This document shows, in pieces, positions 10,301-20,897 of a stretch of DNA of 64,000 nt (position 1 is its first letter; every line of letters starts with the position of its first letter). The stretch covers positions 28,588,475 to 28,652,474 of the forward strand of contig JBANSL010000009.1 in NCBI GenBank assembly GCA_037127255.1, read 5' to 3'. The notes below the pieces were generated by a model, which saw only the letters and a program-made list of their open reading frames with translations, ran no database searches and was not told the DNA's origin. This DNA comes from Persicaria tinctoria (taxonomy: Eukaryota > Streptophyta > Magnoliopsida > Caryophyllales > Polygonaceae). A program made the translations under genes and the position numbers.

Positions 10301-10735
10301 TATTTCTCACATATCACATACCCTAATCAAAATTCCCCCAAATTGATTCTCAAATCCACAACTTCTAATCTAAATTGATTCTCAATTAATCAATTAAACT
10401 TAAAAACAATCAAATTCAAAGGAAGATCAAGAAAACTAACAAACCTATTTCTCACAAATCATAACACCTAATCGAAATTCCCCAAATTTGATTATCAAAT
10501 CCATAACTTCAAATATAAATTGATTCTCAATCAATCAATTGAACTAAAAAACAATCAAATTGAAAGGAAGATGAAGAAAACTAACAAACCTATTTCTCAC
10601 AAATCATAAACCCTAATCGAAATTCCCCAAATTGATTCTCAAATCTACAAATTTTAATCTAAATTGATTCTCAATTAATCCATTGAACTTAAAAACAATC
10701 AAATTCAAAGGAAGAGGAAGAAAATTAATAAACCT
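10301..10735 (+). repeat. Three tandem 145-bp units
   Basis: Units start with TATTTCTCAC at 10301, 10446 and 10591 and end in AAACCT at 10445, 10590 and 10735. Each contains an AATTCCCC segment, an AAATTGATTCTCAAT segment and a GGAAGA segment; they differ by scattered substitutions. No coding potential. Confidence 0.9.
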
Positions 10736-11054
10736 TGAAGTCTAGATCGAAGGAGTGAAGAATTGAAGATTTCGCAGCGGGAAGCGGGAGTGCTCGCAAA
10801 AGAGGTTTTGATGTTTAAAAAAAAAAAACAGATACGGGGAAAAAGGGATTGGAATGGGATTCAAAACCGGGATGAGAATACCCGTTATTAAAACGCACCC
10901 CCGTCCTCACCACTGAGCCAAATCGTTTTTGTGATTCTATTTACATGCACTTGTATATATTACTATATTAACAGATATAAAAAAATATACATGCACCCCT
11001 TTTCAGGATAGGGGGCCTTCAGCCACCCCGAGGCACCCCACAGATCCGCCCCTG
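10736..11054. other. Spacer with a hAT-like terminus at its right edge
   Basis: No gene. The last bases read TCCGCCCCTG, the inverted form of a CAGGGGCGGA end often seen in plant hAT elements. They abut the truncated LTR at 11055, suggesting that an insertion or deletion removed the rest of that LTR. Confidence 0.35.
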
Positions 11055-11810
11055 GTTGGGATCACTCCAACCCTAGAAAACAGAAGAATTACTCACAATT
11101 CATGAAAGAAAGCATAAACAAAAGAAATAAGAAAGAAAACACCTTGCATAAACTTCAAAACGTCGAAAACCGTCGCTGAAATCTGTCACAAAACCAACGT
11201 CTCTCTCACACGTATCTCACGCCCCCTCGAGCTGAAAGTCTCCAAAAAAATCCCCCTTAGGGTTTCAACATAATGCTCTATTTATGCTAAAATAATTTAA
11301 TTCTATTTTAGGAAGAAGAAATAAATCAATTTTATCTAAATTTTATCTAAGAAAAGGGGATAAAACAATTAATTTCGAACCGATTCTTCTCGTAGACGGC
11401 CCATACCGAAGAGCTAGACCTCGGTACCGACCCCCCTTACCCTTAGTATGCTCACTGTTGCTCATCCTGTCTCGCTTGTCCAGAAATGGCCCCGTTACCG
11501 ACCCAGGTGAGGTCGGTACAGGGTCGGTACGACTCGAAAAATGCCCATATCTCCTTCGTTTAAACTTCGATTGCTTCCATTCTTTGTCCTATGCACTCCT
11601 TATTCTCTTGCGATTATTTTCAATGTTGAAAGTTTCTTCAAAAACAGCTTCCAAAATCCTGTAAAACACACAAAATCTAGTGCAGACAACTATTTCCCAT
11701 GAAATATGAAAACTTATGCAAAAGACACTAAACCCAATGCAAAACTTATGAAAAGGACTCAAATTGACATCAAAACATATGGGAAAATACAACTAAAAAC
11801 ATGCATATCA
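11055..11810 (-). repeat. Truncated 3' LTR of the Athila-like element
   Basis: Matches 16868-17623 along its whole length with a few dozen differences seen by eye. Its left edge is cut where the 5' LTR copy continues for another ~530 bp. It contains several GGTACCGA/GTCGGTAC words. Confidence 0.85.
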
Positions 11811-14580
11811 AAATACCCCATACTTAGACTTGCTTGTCCTCAAGCAATAACCAAACAATAACCAATACCTACAGCACATAACTCTCAATCATATGCATCA
11901 ACCAAAGTCTCCAACTCATCTCAATGAAGAACACAATCTCTTAAACTCAATAAACCTCTCAAAAGTATGAATCTTGCAAAAGTAAAGAAAATAAGGTAAA
12001 TTTGGCTCATGCACTTTATTCACAAACATATAAACACAAACCTTCCTTCTTCTCTTTTTTTTCGAATTGTTTTTCTCTTTTTTCAAAATTTCGTTTTTTT
12101 TTTCATTTTTTTTTATTTTGAAAACAAAAAATAACATAATAAAAATAATAAAAAATAGTGCATTTATAAGGTGAGCCAAAAATCCTTTTACACAATATGC
12201 ATAGCAAGATAAAAATATCAAACCAACCCACAACTCAATAAACTCAAAAAATCTTCTCACTTGAAATCAAACACAAGTCATTCCTTCCATAAACCATCAT
12301 TCCAAGTTTCCAACTATAAGTCTTAATTCTCAAATAGAGGTCAGGCTCAATTTGGCTAGGAATAATTTTGTGGAGCTTATAAATAAAGGTCTCAGGCTAA
12401 TGTTCTGGCTTCAAGCAGAGATAATGCAGGGTAGGTAAAGAGAGGATAAAAGTGGCTTAAAAGGTGCCTCCATCGTTTAATTCCCATTCACATAAACATA
12501 TAAATGTATTGGTTTTGAATAACTATCACAACATTTAGATATGCATAGGAAGAGTAAATAAACTAAAGAAAGCAGAGAGATTTTTTATGTTCTCCCTATA
12601 AGGCCAAAATTCTCACTAGGATATTTTTTATTGGATTTCAACCTTTAGCATAGGATCATATGTGCTCAATTTTATCACAAGTTCACAATCCACATAAAAA
12701 ACAATTTTAAGGACTTAGGCTAAACCTTCCAAACATGTCATAGGATTTACATGATCAAGTTTGTCATTAAGTATTATCATAGGGCATCTAAGTTAGGGTA
12801 TAAAAACCAAGACAAAATGAAAATAAACATGCATTTTCTTTTTCTTTTTCGACATTTTTTCATTTGTTTTTATAAAACTAAAAGCAAGACTAAAGTGACT
12901 AAAAGCAAGACTTAAACATGAATGCATAACATAATCCATAAAATAAGGTGCAACACATAAAACATGATCCAGAACACATAAAAATGACACAAATAAGTTT
13001 TCTTATTCCCCCACCCCATACTTAAAAATAGACAGTGTCCCCCCTATCAAAAGAAAAATCAAAGTAAAAGGGAAAGATTAAGAAACTCACAAAACCAAGA
13101 TTCAGAAGCTGCTGAAGATCAATAAGCTCTCTATGGAAAGGGGGGCGGCGGATCAAACCAATATATGCTCAAGTCACGCCTAATAACTACGTAAACGAAG
13201 CAAAATAACAAGAATAGTATGCACTAAATAAATCATATAAACATAGAAAGCAAGTGCAATAATATAAGTTCAAACAAGGACATTCTTAAAAATACCAAAT
13301 AAGCTCAAATGCACCCAAACGCACCACCATATAAAATATAATACATCACCTATAAAAATATTCTCAATATAAACCTTATAAGTAATGTAAATCAATATGA
13401 ACAAGTCACCCACCAAAACCCCATACTTCAGTTCAAAACAAGTAAGATAAATATGAAATATATACTACTTATTTGCATATGTCAAATCTTGCAAAAATAT
13501 AATTTTCATGCTAAAATAGAAGAAACTAATCAGCTTAAAGCATAAAAATCAATTCATAATTCAAAGCTTGAAACGGATCGCAATGAAATCTCAAAATTCA
13601 AATTAGCTCACAATCCATAAAAAATTTGACAGTGTCATGAACATGAAAATGGCTCCAAATCAACCCAACAACACAACCATATCATCAATTTTGATCAATT
13701 CGGCTTTCGGTAAAAAGCCCCAAATTCCGCTCCTAAATCAAACCCTGGGTTTCAATCTCGACCTAAATCATTCAAACAATCAAAATAGTTGAAAGAAATA
13801 AGTTTAGGGTAAGAAATCATACCATAATCGAGTTGAATGAAGAAGAAAAATCGGGATTTCGAAGGTGTAACGGGCCAAAAAGGCTGAACAGGGCTGTTGG
13901 GCAAAAGTGGTTCAGCTAGGGTGCTGCTGGGCACGAACCGGAGTGGTTCAGAGCTTGGGAGGTGCGTACATGGGTAGGCTCGGGTGCAGCTCAGGCTGTG
14001 TGGGTCGGAGATGGCTCGTGGGTGGTGTAGGAGGACGAATGAAGTCGAACAACAGTGGGAGAGAAGGATTCGGTGTGAGGGTTGCAGGCTCGAGCCAGGC
14101 CAAGTCTGGGCTCGCTGGGTGCGCCCATGGGAGGGGGTTCGAATGGTGGCGGTGGGTTGCCCGGAGGTGGCTCGGTGGAGGCGTGGCGGTGTGGGTTCAG
14201 TTCAGCACTGGGCGTTCGGGAGAAGGAAGGGAGAAAGAGAAGCAGGGCAGGGGAGGGTTTTTTTTTAAAAAAAATCCGTAGGGATCGGTACCGAGGATGT
14301 GGGACATCGGTATGGCCTTGGTACAACCTACTGGAATTTGAGAGTTTTCCGGAATCACGTACCTGTTCCTCCATAGGGGTCGGTACCTACCCGAGGTAGG
14401 TTGGTACGTCTTTGGTACATACCTGTTTCTTGCTTTGGTCTCCGTTTTCCACCCGTCTTCACCGTGGTTTCCTCTCAAGGCCTTCATGGTTAGTCCAATA
14501 TATTCTATCCCATCTATTCTACCTATCCTAAACCCTAAGAAATTAAAAATAAAACTTAAAAAAAGAAAGGGAAATATAGC
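11811..14580 (-). other. Noncoding 3' internal region of the Athila-like element
   Basis: No gene recognised. 11811-11823 reads, on the minus strand, as the purine-rich tract before the 3' LTR. 13900-14270 is G-rich on the plus strand and gives long open frames in several phases, none resembling a protein. GGTAC-containing palindromic words recur at 14285-14420, as in the LTRs. Confidence 0.6.
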
Positions 14581-14612
14581 AGGTTGCCTCCCGTAAGCGC
14601 TACCTTTAATGT
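14581..14612 (-). other. Conserved Athila-type 3' block (GGGAGGCAACC)
   Basis: The minus strand reads ATTAAAGGTAGCGCTTACGG followed by GAGGCAACCT. A closely similar AGCGCTT...GGGAGGCAACC block is common downstream of the coding region in plant Athila-like elements. It fixes the orientation of the element. Confidence 0.6.
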
Positions 14613-16062
14613 CATTAGCTCGACGTGGTTACCTAAACTTCAATCCGTATCGGAAGGAGGTGGTGGATCCGGTGGCTCAGCTAGAGGAGATGGTGGTTGA
14701 ATGTACTTGGGTGGTACGACATAATAGGCCCTTAGGTGACATGGTCCTTGCTCATTCGCTTTGTGATCCTTGGATCACCCTTCTTAGCCTCACGAATAAG
14801 CTTAAACCTTCCTGAGTGGATGCTCCAATCTTCTACCCATTCATTCTTGCTGGGAAAGCACTCAGTAGGTGTGCTTCTCTCATGTATAATCCTCTTCTTC
14901 TTCCTTGAATTGACTTCCTGAGCTTTCCCACCATCATACACAAATAGTTGTATTGCTTCTTTGGGTTTGGTGTACAATGGTGGAGGGGGAAGAGATTCTC
15001 CCACCTTGTCTTCTATCGCCTCATCTCTGATGTGCCACTTCGCAAGAACCCCATACTTAAATGCGACAATCGATTGCTCGAGATCATCGGGAACCGCCTT
15101 CACCTCGAATGAAAAAGGTGGCGGTGAACTGGTCGTAATGGTAAAGCATGCTTTTTCATCATGAGAAAAAGGTTAGGGATCATACCTGAGCTTACCAGTG
15201 GCTCGGTAGGATCTTGACAGTTCTCTGCAGGATGTTCCTCTTTCTCTTTAAGCACTTCTTCCTCTTGTTGGGGTTCCTCACATGGCTCCTCCTGAAATGT
15301 CTCAGTACCAACATGTTCATCATGAGAAAAGAGGTTAAAGACCATACCTAACCTTACCTGTAGCTCTGTAGGATCTTTGCAACTCTCTTCGCCCTCCTTA
15401 GGATGCACAATTGAATCGTCAAGAGCCCAAGTAGAGTCAGCACAAGTGTATGTTGACTCGGTTGGAATAGGTGCCAATTCATCCTCGGGCTCTTCTCCAC
15501 CTACAAGCTCGCAAAAAATAATGTTATCATATGAACATATCTCATACCTATATGAAGTCTCCATTGGGTATGAGGATGCGTCTTATGAAGTTGATTCTGA
15601 CAAGTCCTGCGGCTTATTCAATGCGTCCAGTTGTTCACGCATGATTGCAATGGTCTCCCTGATTCGTCGTACTTCAGCAGCTTCAGCTTCCATTTGGCGT
15701 TGTAATTCCGCCATCTCATCCTTCATCTGCTTGATGGTTTCATCATCTAGGGATTGCCTACACTTTTCAGCGTTGACCTCCAGTGATGGTTCATACATAT
15801 TTCCCCAGCATGGCTTGTAAGGCCAATACGGGTCCCTATGATCGTATTGAGCATAATACCCCTCCTCTGGTTGAGAGCACCCATATTGCTCTTGGGATTT
15901 GGTTGAATCCTCGGAAGACCTCTTTGCTTTCCAAGTATCAAAATCAATGAAATCTTCATCCTCCTCGTCAACCTCGGCTAGATAGCTCGCATACTCATTT
16001 TTCCTTGTTTGTCGTGTTTCTTGTTCAACCCTTGTTTCAAAATAATGATATGTGTACTGCAT
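14602..16062 (-). pseudogene. Acidic coiled-coil protein frame of the non-autonomous Athila-like element
   Basis: The frame starts at 16062 (MQYTYHYFE), has an acidic stretch (EVDEEDEDFIDFD), an aromatic-rich PYWPYKPCWGNMYE segment and a coiled coil (DEMAELQRQMEAEAAEVRR). It is stopped near 15583, then resumes in the same frame with a Glu-rich part (EEPCEEPQQEEEVLKEKEE). A phrase DPTE...GM..NLF occurs twice, showing an internal duplication. A frameshift at a T5 run near 15165 leads to a third segment (VAFKYGVLAKWHIRD; KPKEAIQLFVYDGG) ending near 14732. No enzymatic motif is visible. Probably a replacement for gag-pol in a non-autonomous element; its role is unknown. Confidence 0.5.
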
Positions 16063-16313
16063 CTTATACCTAATCCTGAAATCTCAAAAATACGCACAAA
16101 TCAAATAGCAAGGGCTCGACATTAAGTTGGTACCGTTAAGGCGAGTGGTGGATGGTGTTAAATTTTTTTTCTTTTTCGGATATATATATATATATAAACT
16201 ACCTAAAAAAAAGAAAAGAAAATAGAATATTAACAAGAAATAATATCTATAAAGGAAAAGGTATGGGCTATTCCCAAACCCTAAAAACAACTAAACAAGG
16301 TGCGATTGAACTC

Positions 16314-16332
16314 TCCCCGGCAACGGCTTCAA
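16314..16332 (-). other. Primer-binding site, tRNA-Asp type, mutated
   Basis: The minus strand reads TTGAAGCCGTTGCCGGGGA. The intact form TGGCGCCGTTGCCGGGGA, complementary to the 3' end of plant tRNA-Asp, is seen at 60984-61001 in this window. The CCGTTGCCGGGGA part is kept. Confidence 0.75.
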
Positions 16333-16335
16333 TTT

Positions 16336-17623
16336 TGTGAGAGGGTTTCTCGACCAAATAAATTTATAGTCAAGACCTCGCTATAGTATAGGGAGTCAGG
16401 ATCGTCAATGGGAGAGAGTCAACGGTTCTTTATTTAGTTATTTTAGGGCAAAGAGTAGCAAAGCGATTAAAATCTAGAGATTTGGGGGGTTTAATGTTGC
16501 TGAATTTTTTGAATAAAATCAATAATATGAAAGATCTAGGGCAGAGGGATCACCACAACGATAATCATGCATATTTTGCAATGAATCATATGAAAATCAA
16601 GCTTTTATCCATTAAAAAGGTCAATTTGCATCAACATTAGCAAAGCAATCAATTTATTTTCACAAATCAATAAACTTTACCAACAATCTTAATTAGGTTA
16701 TCAAAACTTGCGTTTCAAAACCCTAATTAAAATCCAATTCACAATTCAATCTTTCAATTTAATTGCAAAAACAAATTTCTCCAATTTTCATTTAGTACTT
16801 AAGCATTTAAATTAGATAAAACCAATCAATTCATAGATTTCATAGTAAATTCGCACACATAACTATCGTTGGGATCACCCCAACCCTAGAAAAGAGAAGA
16901 ATTACTCACAATTCATGAAAGAAAGCATAAACAAAAGAAATAAGAAAGAAAACACCTTGCATAAACTTCAAAACATCGAAAACCGTCGCTGAAATCTGTC
17001 ACAAAACCAACATCTCTCTCACACGTATCTCACGCCCCCTCGGGCTGAAAGTATCCAAAAAATCCCCCTTATGGTTTCAACATAATGTTCTATTTATACT
17101 AAAATAATTTAATTCTATTTTAGGAAAAAGAAATAAATCAATTTTATCTAAATTCTATCTAATAAAATGGGATAAAACAATTAATTTCGGACCAAATCTT
17201 CTCGCAGACGGCCCATACCGAAGCGATAGACCTCGGTACCAACCCTCCTTAGCATCGGTATGCTCACTATTGCTCATCATGTCTCGCTGGTCCAGAAATG
17301 GTCTCATTACCGACCCAGGTGAGGTCAGTACAAGGTCTGTACGGCTCGGAAAAATGCCCATATCTCTTTCGTTTGAACTTCGATTGCTTCCGTTCTTTTT
17401 CCTATGCGCTTCTTATTCTCTTCCGATTCTTTTCAATGCTGAAAGTGTCTTCAAAAACAGCTTCCAAAATCCTGTAAAACACACAAAAGCTAGTGTAGAC
17501 AACTATTTCCCATGAAATATGAAAACTTATGCAAAAGACACTAAACCCAATGCAAAACTTATGAAAAGGACTCAAATTGACATCAAAACATATGGGAAAA
17601 TATAACTAAAAACATGCATATCA
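16336..17623 (-). repeat. 5' LTR of the Athila-like element
   Basis: On the minus strand it begins TGATATGCATG at 17623 and ends CTCACA at 16336, three bases before the primer-binding site (TG...CA). About 1.29 kb, in the Athila size range. The outer 756 bp match 11055-11810. Confidence 0.7.
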
Positions 17624-18253
17624 GAAAGCCAGACTCACATTCGGGAGAGACTGCATCATCAAGATCGAACCACAAGCAGCAGTGTAATTCTCATTTAAAC
17701 TTGACAGAAATTGCATCAACTTCTATTCCTCTTGAAACTGAATATAATCTTGACCAGAACCGCAAGCACATGGTTTCAGCTTCCCGATGTTATCAATTTC
17801 TTCCTAGAGAGCCTTCAATTTGTTGAAATAGACTGAGATTGTAGTCGTACCTTGAGTGAATGCCTTCAGATCTTGCAACAAAGTGAACATCTGAGGGCCA
17901 TTAAAATGACCATAGCGAGTCTCCAGCTCATCCCAAATGGCCTTAGCAGTGGAGAAGTATATCACACTGCTTCGTATTTCTGGATCTAGGCCATTCAATA
18001 ACCAAGAAATGACCATATCATTGCACCTGTCCCAGATCTTGGCCTTAGGATCTGCATCATCAGGCCAGGGAATCATTTCGTTGACCAAACGGAGTTTATT
18101 CTTCGCGTTTAACGCGATTTTAACTGACCTCCTCCATTTGGCAAAATTCTTGCCATCAATCGTCATGCAAGAGAGCCTTGGATGATCACTCGAGTGTAAG
18201 AACAACGGATCTGTGTTATCAATCACGAGCCTGCCTCCGGTTTCTATTGCCAT
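17624..18253 (-). pseudogene. Ty1/copia gag fragment
   Basis: From the ATG at 18253 the frame encodes MAIETGGRLV, DPLFLHSSDHPRLSC, an FAKWRRSVKIAL segment, WDRCNDMVISWLLNGLDPE and IWDELETRYG, as in the gag N-terminus of plant copia elements (Retrotran_gag_3/UBN2 type). After a nonsense codon near 17804 it continues with stops as CACGSG, QFLSSLNENY and ILMMQSLPNV, still recognisable copia gag, up to 17624, where the Athila-like LTR begins. No pol is present. The LTR and primer-binding site of the same element lie to its right. Confidence 0.75.
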
Positions 18254-18339
18254 GGCAGTTGACGAAAGCGATGTAGAATCAGCAAGGAGAAGGTGGAAAA
18301 TGAAATTGAGTGCAGAAAAATATTAGAACAGTATACACT

Positions 18340-18351
18340 GCTCTGATACCA
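18340..18351 (-). other. Primer-binding site, initiator tRNA-Met type
   Basis: The minus strand reads TGGTATCAGAGC, the standard primer-binding site of plant copia elements, directly next to the LTR at 18352. Confidence 0.85.
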
Positions 18352-18589
18352 TGAAAGATCTGTAAGATCGAGCTTAGCTTGGAGCCATGGAAGCTTGGAT
18401 GAAAAGAAAATGGAGGGAAAGAAGTTCTGAAAGAATTGTTGTGTGTATAGTGACGATGATGATCAGCTCGATCATTTTTATATCATGTACATTGGGCCTA
18501 ATACAGAAATTGGCCTAATCTGTTACATTTACATGAGTTGGGCCTAATCTGAGGAAAGTCAAGCTTAAGTGTTGTTTTCTTCCTCAACA
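18352..18589 (-). repeat. 5' LTR of the copia fragment
   Basis: On the minus strand it begins TGTTGAGGAAG at 18589 and ends TCTTTCA at 18352, giving TG...CA ends and 238 bp, directly followed by the primer-binding site. Confidence 0.7.
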
Positions 18590-18973
18590 AATTTCGGACA
18601 GAGCAATATTCAACTCTTGGAGATGCAAATGAGAGGGGGTGTGGATTTCTGAAATTCAGTCATCTATATCGATTGGATGCGCTTGATTTAGTACAAGTAT
18701 TGCATCATCTTCTTCCTTCATTTCAACAGTTTTTTTTATAAGTTTTAACTCCATGGCTATGGTTGTCTCTCTAGCTATTGAATGTCTCATCTTGTTTCTG
18801 GTGCTCATCGATCTTTTATTTTCAATCCATTCTGTCTTTCATGCCATCTTCCTTCATTAATTCGAATTCAACCTTTTCACGCCCTACTACATCCCTCACG
18901 GTACATCGTAATCTTACTGCATTGATCAGCACTTCCTGCATGCATTAATTCGAATTCAACCTTTTTGGTATTA
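18590..18973. other. Spacer between two copia fragments
   Basis: No gene. The phrase ATTAATTCGAATTCAACCTT occurs twice (near 18857 and 18947), a short direct duplication. Confidence 0.45.
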
Positions 18974-19159
18974 TGAGATTAGTGAGCAATATATGTAAAT
19001 AATACAATTAGAGGTATGTGCTGGTAAAGAAGTTGTAACAAACTCTCTCCCTCGTAACAACTCGTCCCTTATTGTATATAAGGGGATTAGAGACATTTGT
19101 AATAGAGTTAACTTAATGAATGGTTTTCTAAACACAATTTTCTCCAAGATTCTGTTTCA
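18974..19159 (+). repeat. 5' LTR of a second copia-type fragment
   Basis: Starts TGAGATTAGTG and ends GTTTCA. A TATA box TATATAAG is at 19075-19082, and a primer-binding-site-like TGTTATCAGAGT follows at 19162-19173 (one mismatch class from TGGTATCAGAGC). About 186 bp, short for a copia LTR but within range. Confidence 0.6.
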
Positions 19160-19240
19160 AATGTTATCAGAGTCGTGAGGTTTTTTTTTCGAGTTTCTTC
19201 GTTCGTCTTTCGCGCAGATTTCATCGTGTCATCGTTCCAA

Positions 19241-19865
19241 ATGGAGTCTGCAAATCCATGGAGTTTTCCAAATCAGAGTGTTGACAACGGAAGAGTACCA
19301 CAAGGAGGAAACATGGCAGGACAAGCTTCTAATGATCCGCTTGCGCTGGCGAATTTGGATCATCCAGGGGCATAGACCGTGGCTTTGCAGCTGACTAGGC
19401 TCAATTTCCTCTACAGCCGACCAGGCTCAATTTCCTCAACTGAAGTAGGAACACTAAGATAGCGTTGGGTGCGAAGAGCAAATTGGGCTTCATTGATGGC
19501 TCTTACAAGAAACGGGCGATAGGAAGTCCAGATTACCAAAAGTGGATGAAATGCGATTACATGGTCAGATGTTGGCTACTCAATTCAATGGTAAGCAACA
19601 TTTCTGAAAATGTTATGTACGTTGAATCGGTATTACAGCTACGGAAGGAATTAGTTGAGCGACTCGGACAATCCAATGGTCTATTTCTCTATCAATTGAA
19701 GCGGCCGATGTCGACTCTTCAACAAGGAAATAGATCAATTGGTAAATATTATTTTCAGTTGAAAAAGATATAGGATGAGATCTCAAGTCTTCTGGGAGTT
19801 CCTGAATGTGATTCGAGGTGTATGTGCAATCTGTTAAAGAATTTCTTGGAGCAAGATTCAAGAGA
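19241..19865 (+). pseudogene. Second Ty1/copia gag fragment, degenerate
   Basis: Frame from the ATG at 19241 (MESANPWSFPN; DPLALANLDHPGA). It is stopped at 19373-19375 and resumes from about 19465 as GAKSKLGFIDGSYKK, SPDYQKWMKCDYMVRCWLLNSM, VLQLRKELVERLGQSNG and LKRPMSTLQQGNRSIGKYY, the usual order of copia gag motifs. Stops at 19373 and near 19771 and a sudden end at about 19865, where the hairpin region begins, show decay and truncation. Confidence 0.7.
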
Positions 19866-19952
19866 ATTTTTTTTGGAAATAGCCAAAAACAAGAAAAATA
19901 TTAGAGAACTAGCCAAAATTCGAAAGAATTTAGGGAATTAGCCAAAACAGGG

Positions 19953-20325
19953 TAAAGTCGTTGTTACAAACAGTGACTTTATCCAGGGTTTTTAAAAAAA
20001 ATATTAAAAAATGTAAGTCGCTGTTATAAACAGCGACTTACATGTATTTCGTTTTTTTTTTATATTTTGGGTTTAAATTCATTAAAATTCATAGAAATGA
20101 AGAAAAAATTGTTATTAAGGAGAGTCGCTGTTACTAACAGCGACTCTGCCTTTTTTATTTTTTTTAAAAAAAATTTCTAGCATTAAAAACTGAAAACGAA
20201 AAAAAAAAATAAAAAACCTAGAGTCGCTGTTTGTAACAGCGACTCTAGGGTTAATCTGCAGTCAACGCGAATCTCTGGCATCTCTGGACGTAGGCCTGGT
20301 GAGTCGCTGTTCAGAACAGCGACTC
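19953..20325. repeat. Array of five palindromic hairpins with a shared core
   Basis: Five inverted repeats share the core arm GTCGCTGTT / AACAGCGAC around 3-nt loops: 19953-19981 (loop ACA), 20011-20043 (ATA), 20121-20147 (ACT), 20217-20249 (TGT) and 20301-20325 (CAG). Outside the core the flanking bases differ between copies but stay complementary within each copy (AAA/TTT, ATGTAA/TTACAT, AGA/TCT, CCTAGA/TCTAGG, GA/TC). The first copy has core changes (GTCGTTGTT / AACAGTGAC) that would remain as G-T wobbles in RNA. No coding frame covers them. The region is preceded by three TAGCCAAAA words (19878-19947). Origin and role unknown; probably a repeat family of this genome. Confidence 0.85.
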
Positions 20326-20340
20326 TAGGGTTACTGAGAT

Positions 20341-20452
20341 GCCGAAGGGAATATATTCCCTGGAGCCCCTATCGCCTATGCCCATGCCCATGCCTATGCC
20401 CTGCTTGTCTCGGCTGCCGAAGGGAATATATTCCCTGGAGCCCCTATCGCCT
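20341..20452 (+). repeat. Direct duplication containing the palindrome GGGAATATATTCCC
   Basis: A 37-bp phrase starting GCCGAAGGGAATATATTCCC is present at 20341-20377 and again at 20416-20452, offset 75 bp. The spacer has CCCATG/CCTATG repeats. The palindrome lies within each copy. Confidence 0.85.
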
Positions 20453-20785
20453 AGCACTACTACCTTTGAAAATCGACATTGTGCATACATATATTTACGA
20501 AATATATATGTATTCGTACACTAAGGTAATGGGTAATTTATACCGACGTTATGAAAATCGATAGAATTTGAGGAAAGTTTGATTGTTCATCATTCAGATT
20601 GTTTATGATGAAGTTAATTATTCAGATTGTTTATAGATCCATATGTTCAAAAGATGTCTAAGTAACTGAAAATCCAAACTAGAACTTAGTGAAACTAATA
20701 GTATCCAAACCATAATACTAAAATAATCCTATCGTCTACGACTACTACCATCATTCAGATTGTGCATACATACTAAAATTAGTGT
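20453..20785. other. AT-rich spacer
   Basis: No gene seen. The phrase ATTCAGATTGT recurs near 20599, 20622 and 20754. Confidence 0.45.
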
Positions 20786-20897
20786 CACCACCTTTATAAG
20801 TGGTGACACCGGTCAATGGCTTTGGTAACACAACTTTGGTGACACATGCATGATGATAAACAAATTTTAGGGTGACAATTTTTTTTTTACGAGATTA

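Larger units (their letters stand above)
11055..17623 (-). mobile_element. Non-autonomous Athila-like LTR retrotransposon
   Basis: Two near-identical 756-bp segments (11055-11810 and 16868-17623) are the LTR copies. On the minus strand the 5' LTR is 16336-17623, followed by a mutated tRNA-Asp-type primer-binding site (16314-16332), an acidic reading frame (16062 to about 14602) and a block typical of Athila-type 3' regions (14581-14612). Then come 2.7 kb of noncoding sequence and a purine-rich GTATGGGGTATTT directly before the 3' LTR (TGATATGCATG start). No reverse transcriptase, RNase H or integrase was found, so it must rely on a relative. The 3' LTR lacks its last ~530 bp. The element interrupts copia gag sequence at 17624. 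Confidence 0.75.

Noticed and set aside
9645..11054. Complete hAT element with CAGGGG ends
   Set aside because: Ends are only loosely similar and the 8-bp flanks do not match (GAACGCTT versus GTTGGGAT), so the pair is not accepted.
13907..14399. Overlapping Gly/Trp/Arg-rich plus-strand frames of about 100-125 codons
   Set aside because: G-rich noncoding part of the Athila-like element; open in three phases and on the other strand, with no recognisable domain.
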